From the NCBI RefSeq assembly GCF_037042905.1, contig NC_087247.1, positions 74,694,420 to 74,758,419 of the forward strand: a stretch of 64,000 nucleotides of DNA, given 5' to 3'. The position numbers and the translations under genes were made by a program. The number at the start of each line of letters is the position of its first letter. The stretch's first letter is position 1. This DNA comes from Lytechinus pictus (taxonomy: Eukaryota; Echinodermata; Echinoidea; Temnopleuroida; Toxopneustidae). Below the pieces are notes generated by a model. That model was not told the DNA's origin, did no database searches, and was given only the letters and a program-made list of their open reading frames with translations. Shown one piece after another: positions 10,636 through 22,600 of the stretch.

Positions 10636-13600
10636 GTAAGTAAAGTCTTTGGATATCGGCAGTCTGTTCATAATGCATTTACATGTAGGAGTGATAAATG
10701 AGAGAAATAATCTTAAAGAACAAATCTGTACATAATAATAGTAATAATGGTGGCTACTTATAGCGCACATGTCCACCTTTGGTGCTCATGGTGTTTAAAA
10801 AAAGCCCTGCTATCATTATTACCATGGCTAAGCTAGGCAATCGATTATTAGGCGCACACAGCTTTTTGAGGAATTTCTTCCTGCTGGTACCCATTTACAT
10901 CACCTGGGTCGAGTGCAGCACACAATAGATGAATTCCTTGCTGAAGGAAATTACGCCATGGCTGGGATTTGAACCCATGACCCTCTGTTTCAAAGTCCGG
11001 AGACTAATCCACTGGGCCACATGTATGTGTAGTACAAATGTCCGTACTGTACTGTGTAGATATTTTCTTTTTATATGCCAGATATAAGTTATTGCTATGA
11101 GAATCATGTTGCGCAATTTGTACATCCCTCCAAATGCCCTTGACATGTACAGTATTTGTATTCCTTAAATGCTAAATTCCCTCTATCTAGTCAAGGCCTG
11201 TTCCATTTATTGAAGAGAGCCATTGTTTGTATTCACATGTTGGTAATGACCAAGCATTGTCTTATACATTATTCTTTGCTTCAGTATTCTCGTTTTTAAT
11301 TTGTTTGAGAAGTATACTTGAGCAGGTATTGCAGGGGTCCTTTTTATAGTAATGAAAATATCAGGATAGATTCCACCAATACAAATATATATTTGTATTA
11401 GAGATCGATAGAATCTTTTAGAAAGCTTAAAGGGCAGGATCAACCTGACAGTTTGTTGTATTTAATAACAGCAAAAAAAGAGAGATAAATGTTAGTGAAG
11501 GTTTGATGAAAATCAAACAAAGAATAATAAGAGGTATGAATTTAGGAAATTTTTGTTTTATGATGTCACAGATAAGCAACTGTTCCATATTTCGTGTGAT
11601 ATAAATTCCCCCATGAAAAAAATTGAAAGGGATTTTTTTTTGTCTTATGATAATTTCCCTGATTGAAAGTGATTTTGTTTGCGCAGTGAATATATAATCA
11701 GTCCCATCATCCCCTATTAGAAAAATAGGTTTATTCATCATGTTCCATTCAAATAATTGAATTTATGGAATTTATATTTCGGTTGTACATATGGATGAGC
11801 TCCTTGCATTTGACTTCTCAAATTAACTTAAAAAATTCACAACTCTCTTATTCTTTCATGAATTTTCATCGAACCTTCACCAATATTTTCTCTTAATTTC
11901 TATGATTTTAGTAAACCTAACTCATCAGGGTGAACTTCCCCTTCAATTATCAATGGATGAATGGTGAGGATTTTTAAAATACTAATCACTATTTTGGTAC
12001 AGGTTTCAACATGTAGCTCCTACAAACAATGTTCCCCAGAAAAATATCTCTCCAGCACCACTGCCTGTGTCAAGTAAAGGAGCTACCATTGAGAGTCAAC
12101 TAACAACACTTCAGTTGAATGATCAGAACTCACCTAATGAAACTGTGGATAAACAGTGTTCTGGTAACAAGTATTCTATGAAGGATCTAGTTTATGCTAA
12201 AGAATTCATCCCTGGTCAACCATTTCAAGGCACCTGTGAGTGTTTGGAGTATTTCATCCTTGAAGTAATACTTTTCTTTTAATTTTCTTATAAGTTTGTT
12301 TGTAATTGTCTTTGTTAAGTTTGATAGTTACTTGAAAAAATGTTGAAAAATATAACTTGAAAACAGTAATTCTTACAGTTTGCATGAATGACACCTTCAA
12401 CAGTTATTGGCCAAATGATGGTAAGATTACTGAAGCTTTGTCATCATCTCATATCAAAACACATTTCCAGTTGAGACTTATGTAAATGAAAATTCAAATA
12501 AATGAAATATATGCACTTTTTTAATGGATTACCATAAATATTCCACTCATAAGGGCCAATATATGAGTTGCATTATTGGCCCTAACTTAGAATGTATCTG
12601 GTATTCTATTTTGAGCCATCCAATATGATATGAATACTTGAAAGATTAATACCTTATATACTAATTATTGCTTTGCTGTGTATATCAATCTTTATTATGT
12701 AGTGCCACCAACCTATAGCGCAACAGCCAAGAAGAATGGTGAGAGTGGTGCCCTGGTCATATCTACAGAACAAGTTCCTAGGCCAGGACCTCAGGCTATC
12801 TTATGTCCCTATGCAGTGAAGGGTACCTGTCGTTATGGAGCCAAGTGTCAATACATGCATGGTGAAGTGTGTGACCTCTGTGGAGAAGCTTGTTTGCTTC
12901 CATATGATGAGGAGCAAAAGAAGAACCATAGAATGGTGAGATATTTCAAGTGTAAAATGATTTTAACCTCTTCTCTTGAGGAAATTTCACATTAAATATG
13001 ATAGGTGTAATACGTATACCTATAAGTCAACCTTCCATAAGTCAAACAGTTGGAAAGTGGAAACAATTTTCAGACCAACTTGTAAATCATGCATTATCCA
13101 TGTCTTCAAAGTTTACCTAAATTTAATATTAAAGGGTTTGATTTTTGCAAATTCACCTGTGAAAAAGCGAATAACACATCCCATCAAAAATTGAGAAAAA
13201 AAGAGAGAGTTACATGTAGGTTTATCTACTTCTGTTATGTAGAACTGTTGTCTACACAACAGAAACATTTTGGGTCATATTTTTTTTCTTGTAGCATAAT
13301 AAATTCTATTTAAGTAGCATCTAAAGTAGACATGTTTGCTAGAATATCGTTTACTTCATTGTTTTCCTATTAGACTTGTCTTCAGAAGCATGAGAAAGAC
13401 ATGCAGGAAGCATTTCTGTACCAGCAGAGTAAGGACATAGTTTGTGGTATCTGTATGGAAGTTATAATGGAGAAATCACCAAAGGAACGCAAATTTGGTA
13501 TCTTATCAGACTGCACTCATCCTTACTGCTTGGATTGTATCAGGAAGTGGCGCAGTGGAAAGCAGTTTGAAAAGACTATTATCAGGTATTAATATTGAAT

Positions 13601-16600
13601 GATATTAAAGAGTTTTAGTAATTGAGATATACTTGTTTGAATTTAAATGATTTGAATGTTATGTGTCGTTGGATGTAGGATTATAATTAATAAATTGGTG
13701 TTAGTTTTAGGGTGCAAAACATGCTTTCAGAATTCAGTTAGAGAAAGAGGCTGCCAGCTGAGTGTAGATTTTCATAGAATTTGTAAGGTGAGTCTGATCA
13801 GTCACCCACTAAGAATTCTGCAAATGCAAACATTTTGCCTACTACATTATACAGAGCAATACCTACATAATTCATGAAAATTCAATAATATAATGTTCAG
13901 AAATGGCAAGGTAGGAGACTTTAATTTTTATATACATAATTTTAAAAAAATCCTTCTCACTTCATTTTCATTAAAACTTTAAGTAGAAACACACAAGGAG
14001 TTAAAATGAAAATGTAGGACGCCAATGGAAAATGAAGAATATAAGGATAGGGAACCTGTGCAAAGACAAACAAACAGAGATATTCTGTAACATTTGTTCA
14101 TCTAGTTCTTAGGTGTATAACATTCTTTATCATGAGTTTGGATGTCTATAAATAGAAAATTGAAGATAGAGAGGGTTTTTAGTTCATAGAAATGAATTCT
14201 TTATCTCCATAATGCAGTATGTAGCTATCAGTAACACTAATTGTTATTGATAATTGTTATTTGCAGGGGATGTCCAACATGCCAAAAGATGTCTAATTGT
14301 ATTGTTGTTATTTGCAGGGGGTGTCCAACATGTAGAAAGATGTCTAATATTATAATAGTTAGTACGGAAGATGTTGATTATCGTGGTAGTATAGAATCGG
14401 TAAAGGAAATAATCTGTTGTCTCACGATGCGGCAAACTGAAATTGTGACGTTTCGACTGCAACTGCTAGTCTTCGTCAGGCAATAAAGTGGACAATTGCT
14501 GCGTGCGCCTTTTATACCGTAAGCTGCGTGCTGTGGGTGCCGGAACCGCTGCGCTCCGACCAATCAGAAGCCGCGGACGGTGCGATTGCTGGGCAGCATG
14601 ACTCAATAGCGTTGTGTACAAGATACCATGCGTGGCTTGTGACAAAGTATATATCGGGGAAACGGGCAGACCCATTCGCCGATATGTCAAGCACCAGTGC
14701 ATAGATAGTTCGGCAGTAGCAGAGTATGCTTGGAATGCAGATCACCCTCTCAATTGGGGCGAGGTAAGCTGCATAGAGCGGCATAAGCACTGGTACACAC
14801 GGCATGTTAAAGAGGCTATCCAAATCCACCTACATCCGAATAATGTTAACAGGGATAATGGCATTGACATGCCCGAGGAATGGCTTCCGACCATTCGCCG
14901 GCATGCGCCCCCTATGTTTGCCCGACACTCATCGGTGAATCGCCTGCTTTCCACGCCGCTGGCAGCCGACGGGATTCCCCCAACGTCCGCATGCCGCCCA
15001 GCGATCGCACCGCCGTGGCTTCTGATTGGTCGGTTGCTTCGACCAATCATAGCTCGGCTGTTCCGGCACCGACAGCACGCAGTTTACGGTATAAAAGGCG
15101 CACGCAACGATTGTCCACTTCACTGCCTGACGAAGACTAGCAGTTGTAGTCGAAATGTCGCAATTTCAGTTTGCCGCATCGTGAGACAACAGATTATTTC
15201 CTTTACCGATATTATAATTGTTGTGTTACGATACTGCAACAAATAACAATGAAAATTTAGTTTTAAATTTGATTTCCTTTTTTTTATTACAGGAAATATA
15301 ACAATCATAAACTAACAAAACATAAATCAATATTTATCTTACATCTCTTGAAGTGTCAGTTCTGAATTTATTCCAAATGATAATATCCAGGTTGGCTGGC
15401 AAAGATTCCTTAAATTAATGTCCACAATGCTGGCGATGATTAAGTTGATGTTGAAGCACGATGAATAACAAGAGTCACTGTAACGAGTTGAAATGTCTGT
15501 GAATACGATGGTGATGATGATTAACAGTCAATTTCAGCAATCCATGGGTTGAAAAGCGTTCATTAAAACAGGTTGTTGATCTCGATGAGAACTGAGAATT
15601 CCTCTCTCAAAATAACTGCAAACAGTTCATTGATGGCATGCAAATAATTCCACAGAAGATACATGTTATATTCCAGTTGGAAATAAGCTATGCTCTGACA
15701 TAAAGTCTGGCGTGAAACTCTTAGTTCTGATCTGATATGATGTGATCTGATATGATGTGATGTGATGATCTCCTTGAAGAAACTGCCAGCTTATATACAA
15801 ATTATTCACTATTCTGGAAGCTTCTAGTATTGTCTACAAAAAGAACATTCTGCCAATTTATAAAGCAATCTAATTTTAGAACATTCTTGAATGACCTCGG
15901 TGAAATCAACAATGTAAACAAATAGCTAGTCCTGTTGTCCTTTTCGCTGCAGGCAGGTTCTATTGTTTAGGGGTTTATATTGTCTATCTGACATTCCAGA
16001 AATAACAAAGATTACTTGTGACTAACAAAGCTTTCCTGAGACATTCTGGAATATTCTTAATCATTCTATGCTATGAATATCCTTTAACCTTAAAGAGAAA
16101 ATAAATAAATAAATGAATGTAATTGCTCTTACAATTCTACGTATATAACACCTCCCCCACCGGGGAAAAGAAAGCTTTACCGTAGTAAAGGTTTCTTTAA
16201 GATTACCTTTTTTTTTTCTTTAACTTTCCAAAGTCATCTTGATGAATCATTAACATTATCGTGTACAAAGGTATAGTACTAACAAACATGTTAAAATAAA
16301 TGAACATCAAAGACATTTTCTCCAAATGACACACTTGGTCAAAAGCATGAATAATTTCACTTTTTATACTCTTGAAAGAGCATCAACAATTACATTATTC
16401 TTTCCTTTTATGTGTACAATTTTCAGTGGGAATGGTTAGAGCATAAGGCTCCATCTATACAGTCGTTGATTCTTTGTTTTGAATTTCTCAAAAAACACAA
16501 GAGGATTGTGGTCTGTATACACTGTAATCTCTCCATTGGTTAGATACACCTCAAACTGCTGAAAGGCAAGTACGAGACTCGGCCTCTTTTTCAATAGTTG

Positions 16601-19600
16601 AGTACTTCTTCTGAAACCGATTGAGTTTCTTAGAGAAGTAGCACACTGGTTTTTCGATGCCTTCTTCATCTTCTTGGAGCAATACTGCTCCTACCCCAAC
16701 ATCACATGCATCAATAGCTACTTTGAATGGCTTTGTGAAGTTTGGAGCTGCCAAAACAGGCTCATTCACCAAAATGGCCTTTAATTTCTCAAATGATCTC
16801 TGACATTCGTCAGACCAAACATACTTCACTTTTGCCTTCAGCAGGTTTGTCAGAGGACTAACCACTGTACTGTAATTTGGAACAAATTTCCTGTAGAAGC
16901 CACTCATACCTAATAATCTGAGCAATTCTTTCTGAGTTGTGGGAATTGGGAACTCTAAGATAGCTTGTATCTTGGCGTCTCTTGGTAGCACTTGCCCCTG
17001 ACCAACCACATGACCAAGATATGTGACCTTTGCCTTGGCAAATTCACTCTTCATCAGATTCACTACTAGGTTGGCTTTATCCAGCCTGTCAAACAGTGCT
17101 CTCAAATGATCCAGATGATCATTCCAAGTATCACTATATACTAGGATGTCGTCTATGTATACGACACAATTGTCAAGTCCAGCAATCACTTGATTTGTTT
17201 AGCTTTGGAAGGTTGCTGGTGCATTTTTCATTCCAAAAGGCATGACTTTGCATTGAAATAAGCCTTCAGGTGTAACAAAGGCTGATATCTCTTTGGCTCG
17301 GTCAGTCAGTGGCACTTGCCAATATCCTTTAAGCAAGTCTATCTTTGTGATATAGGCAGAATTTCCAACTCTATCAATACAATCTTCTAACCTAGGAATC
17401 GGATACAAGTCAGTCTTAGTTACTGCATTTACCTTTCGGTAATCGATGCAAAATCTCTTAGAGCCGTCTGGCTTTGGAACCATTACAATAGGGGAACTCC
17501 AACTACTCTGACTCGGTTTGATTATGTCATTATCTAACATAAACTGTATTTCCTTATTTACCATTTCCAACTTGCTTGGATTGAGCCTATAAGGATTCTG
17601 TTTGATAGGTCTTACATCACCTACGTCTACATCATGTACAGTTAAAGGTGTACGCCCTGGTTTGTCTTTACACACATTTTCATATTTTCTTAACAGGCCA
17701 GATATATAATTTCTCTGATCTTCAGGCAGGTGTTTTAATGCCTCATCCATATTTCCTAACATCTCTGAGTTAGACAACTTTACACCACATGGTTCGTTGT
17801 TAGATACATCTGTATAAGACAATTCATTATCTGTCTTTCCATAGCATTCATCTTCATGTACATCTACATGTTTTTCTTCTTTGACCTGTGTTATACCTAT
17901 TGGCTGACTAGCCTCTCGCTCAAAGTATTCTTTCAACATGTTTACATGACAAACTCTTTGAGACTTTCTTCGATCAGGGGTACTGATCACATAGTTGACA
18001 TCATTCAGTTTCTTTTTTACTATGTAGGGACCACTAAACCTAGCTTTCAAGGGCTCACCTTGCAAAGGCAACAACACTAACACTTTGTCTCCAGGTGAAA
18101 CTTCGCTCTTTTGCATAACATAGTCTAGAAGGTTTACATCATCATCCTGAACCATAAACCTCTCTTTGATCAGCTTTAGGGGGCCCCTAACCTCATGACC
18201 ATAGACCAATTCAAATGGACTGAAACCTGTGGACTCATTAGGGGAATCCCTAGTTGCAAACAGTAGGAATGAGATCCCTTTATCCCAGTCATCGGGATTG
18301 TCTTCACAATAAGCCCTAATCATGGTCTTCAGGGTCTGATGATAGCGTTCTAACGCTCCTTGGGACTGTGGGTGATGAGCAGAGGACTTGATCTGCTTTA
18401 TTCCCAACTCCCTCATAACTTACTGAAATATTCCTGACATGAAATTTGATCCTTGGTCAGACTGAATTTCCTTAGGCAGACCATACCGAGTGAAGAACTG
18501 CACTAACGCCTGTACCACTGTCTTTGCAGTGATACTCCTCAAGGGTATCGCCTCTGGAAAACGTGTAGACAAGTCCATAATCGTCAGGAGAAATCTGTGA
18601 CCCGACCTCGTTCTGGGTAAGGGTCCAACACAATCAACAAGAACCCTAGTAAAAGGTTCATCAAATGCAGGAATGGGTATCAATGAAGCAGGCTTGATAG
18701 AAGGCTGTGCCTTACCAATAATCTGACATGTGTGACATGTCTTACAGAAATGCACCTCATCCTTGTGCATCTTAGGCCAATAGAAATGCCTCATAATTCT
18801 ATCTTCTGTCTTCCGAATACCAACATGACCTGCCTTAGGTAACTCATGAGCCATTTTCAGAATCTCTGTGCGGTAACAGGGAGGAACTACTACCTGGTGA
18901 ATTATACACCAATCTTCATCAGCTGGTCTCCGGGAAGGTCTCCACTTCCTCATCAAAATGTCATCTTTGACATAAAAGCACTCAAGAATCTTCTCAGCCT
19001 CAGAACATGCTTTCTGTGACAAGCTTTTCAATTCTGGGTCTACCTGTTGTGCCTGTACAAGGGAGGATTTACTAAACAAACTATCATTGTTAGCAACAGA
19101 GCCTTCAACACTATCCCCATTCAAATCCTTGAAAAAGGTTTCCGCTAACCAGACATCAGTACTCTCCTCTACATCAGCAGATTCCGCATCATCCTTATTA
19201 GCTCTACGAGTCTGAGACCTAGTAACGACACAATCCGGGAAAATCCCTGGAAAATCTTCCTGCAACAATTCAGTTTCAGCTTCCTCAACCGGCTTCTCCG
19301 AAACCACTGGAGATGCAACAACTCTATCTCCAGCCAAGTCGTTACCTAACAAGAAATCAACACCTTCCATGGGTAATTCTGGAACGACACCAACAGTCAC
19401 AGGACCACTAACTAGGTCACACCTTAAGTCAACCTTATGCAAAAAAACCGACATGAAATTTGGGCCAACACCTTGAATTAAGACTTTGGCATTCTCTGAA
19501 CTCTCCGGAGGAAGAGCGAAATCCCCTAGCACCATCAGGAACTGTGCAGCCCCTGTATCCCTAAGGATCACCACTGACCTACCAGCAGCACCAGCCGAAC

Positions 19601-22600
19601 AAGGGAATACTTCACCATCATACAAAAAGCTTCTAAAGCTCTCATCAACCTGCTTGACTATATCAGTAAATACCAGAGAAACACTCTCAACATCTTGAAT
19701 AGGCTCTGATGGGACAAACTCCATCGAGGGAACACTTGTTGGCTTGACAAAACCCATGTCTTTCTTAACTTTGGTTGGGATTCCAACCAGTTTCCAACAT
19801 GATTCTTTCAAATGTCCCGATTTATGACAAGGAGTACAAATTTTGGAACTACGACTCTCAGACCTTTTGGTTGATTCTGTGCCCCCACTAGCCTGATTCT
19901 TGTTAGTGTCTTTGTCCTTGCTAGCATATTTTCCCTCACCCGGTTTATTGTGGGATTCAAATGACCCTTTACCTTTTTCCAATAATTCTTGAAAGGAGGC
20001 CTATCTCCACTACCCTTATGTGTGACCTCACATTCATCAGCTACTATGGCTGCTTTACTGACTTCAGTAACTCTATGGTCATCTAAGTGAGATTTAATGC
20101 CAAAAGGAAGACTCTTTTTTAATTCTTCTAGGAGGACATTTTCCCTAAGGTGAACAAAATCTTTGTCAACTTTAAGTGATCTATACCACTTATCGAACAT
20201 CATTTCTTGTTCCCTAGCAAATTCAACATAAGTCTGGCCTGATTGTCTTTGCATGTTCCTAAAGTTATGTCTGTACGCTTCTGGTACCAACTCATATGCA
20301 TTGAGAATTGTTTCTTTCACTGTAGTCACATGATTGCATTTCAGAGAGCGAAGAATAGACTTTTGCAGCCTTTCCAACAAAAACACTTTGGAGGATAAGA
20401 GTCCAGTATTCCTCGGGCCAATTCAGTCTCTTGGCCACTATTTCAAATGACACAAAATATGTATCAACTCCCTCTTCATTAAATTTTGGCACTAGGCGAA
20501 TGTTTTTCGCCACATCAAAGCCCTGGGGAGATTTCTCTTGAGTAGGGTTAGTATTTGCACGAGCTAACTCCATTTCTTTCGACTTTAACTGGTACTCCAA
20601 TCTCATTTTCTCTATTTCAATTTTCTCTGATTCTTTCCTTTTCAAGGTTTTCTTTGATTTTTTCCTTTTCAATGTTTTCTCTGATTATCTCTTTCTCCAA
20701 TTCAATTTTTGCCAGTTGGATCTGAGCATCATCTGAAATATTGATAGAAGTTTCAGACTCCTCTGTAAGCTTCATGTGACTAGCTAACAAGTCAATTATC
20801 TCTGCCTTCTTTAAACCTGGGGCTAGAGATACACCCAAATGATCACATACCGCTATCAAATCATCTTTTTTCAGTGACTTCAAATGATCATATGGGCATT
20901 TTCACCACAGATGGACACAGAGGCAAAAAAATCAAGTTGATATTCATGTCAAATGCTTTATGTTTTTTAATAAAACAAGACCTGAAGTTTCTGAGACAAA
21001 ATTTTTTTCAGACTTTATCTGGCAGCCATTTTTTATTTCAAAATGGCTGCCAAAGAATGGATGCAAATTAGTGTTGAAAATAGTATATTGATACATATTT
21101 TGTTTTGACAGATTTTTAAAGAACAGGTTTGATCATGTTGTTTTCGCCTGTGATTTAGCTTGCTATTATAACACTTTTTAAAATCCCACAGAAAGAAACA
21201 CCAGTAATTCATTCATCTGATAAAAAAACATTGATGAAGTATCTGATATGGTATGTAATGTCAGTTACCGAAAACATGAACTTTTTTTTCTCATTTCCTG
21301 GAAAAGAGGATATATTATATGAAACTTGGTAGATTTCGTCTCTAGGTAACACCCCTCCCTTCTACACCAAAATTAAAGATTACCAATTAACAATGAGGCC
21401 ATAGGGTACCATTAAATATATGTAATGTCAGTTACCAAGTGGAAAATGTAATGTCAGTTACCGAGATGTAATGTCAGCTACCATGATAAAACGTTGGTTA
21501 CCAATATTGAAATGCAAATATGTGGTCAATTTTATGGTGAAGAAATATTGTATATTTGTTATTTAAGTCTTTCACTTTAAAATTCACACCAGAAGGAGCT
21601 TGCTATTGACTTTTAAAAGGTATAGTTCACAAGGAATACTATATGAAATTATGAAGGAAGTTGCATTCCCATCGTGCAAAAAAAAATTACTATGAATTTG
21701 TTTTGTACATGCACTTACCAAGTACCTAATTGTTTGAATTTTTTGTTTGGTTTTCGGGGGGGGGGTAGGGGGTACTTTTCCCAACCTATTGCCTAAATCT
21801 GCAACATTTTTTAAGCTGAACATTGTGATGAAGGGGATTTCCAGGGTCCCTTTTTTAGTTTCTAGGATTCTTTTGAGCATTGCCTCGCTAGAAGTAAATT
21901 CCTGGTTTTTATACACGGTCTGTTCGTAGTGTGGATGTGTGATACAATTTTGTTTTTGGTTTACAAGTATAGATGAAAAGTGAAATTTGACAGTTCTGAT
22001 CAATGTTGCATGGTTCTACTAAAACTGTTTTTTTTTCTAATTTACAAATAGTTCAGTTTCAGTTTAGAAGCTGGAGTTTATTTTTTGTTGACAGCTTAAA
22101 AAAGAAATTAGCAAAGAAAATGATTAAACAAATTATGAAGAGAATTGAAATCCGAGAGACATGAACAAGCATTGTTTTCACTGACCAGAATAGAAATCAA
22201 TAAATCTACATGGCTGCATGAGATTCGGGGGAGGGGTACGTGTAGCCTAGGGGAGGAGACCCTTATTCATTTTGCCTTTTTTGAGGGGAGGGGGAGGTTG
22301 GAGAAGGAAAAGGTTTAAAAAGTCAATATAAAACTGATGAATATATTATGGGTGTATAGTCAGAAAAATCCATGTGTACAGTCAATGCAATATTAAATTA
22401 CTATAGGAAACATGTAGCTGCTATGACCCCACCCCCCCCCCCCCCACCCGAGTAAGTAAAACATACATTTCTTATCTTTTGATAATTAAAAATGTGAAGA
22501 ATTATGAAACTTTTATGATTTTAAAAGCCTTACATATAAGTACCAAGAAAATTATGCCTTTGAAAATCATATAGCACTGGTAAATGTTAATGTGTATTGT

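Larger units (their letters stand above)
14360..15210 (+). mobile_element. Penelope-like element remnant with GIY-YIG and hammerhead motifs
   Basis: About 215 bp at the left (14397-14610) is repeated in inverted orientation at the right (about 14995-15210). Between them a reading frame encodes a GIY-YIG endonuclease, the C-terminal domain of Penelope-like retroelements. The terminal repeats (pLTRs) carry CCAAT and TATA boxes and a hammerhead-ribozyme motif each, as known for this class. The RT domain is absent, so the copy is truncated. ATTATAAT occurs on both sides (14346-14353, 15210-15217), a possible target duplication. It sits directly beside the Gmr1-type LTR. Confidence 0.85.

Noticed and set aside
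10960..11020. tRNA gene on the - strand
   Set aside because: A and B boxes are present, but the arms do not pair as a cloverleaf and a SINE body follows directly. The same applies to 54783-54836.
14880..15246. Additional open frames around the Penelope-like repeat on both strands
   Set aside because: They cover the GC-rich pLTR promoter and the GIY-YIG frame in other registers and show no family motifs.
16430..18422. Reassigned stop codon: three TAA codons within pol, two at positions where Gln is common
   Set aside because: The second TAA (17199-17201) sits where Leu or Met is usual, there are several frameshifts as well, and host exons use TGA normally as stop with no in-frame TAA. Ordinary decay is enough.
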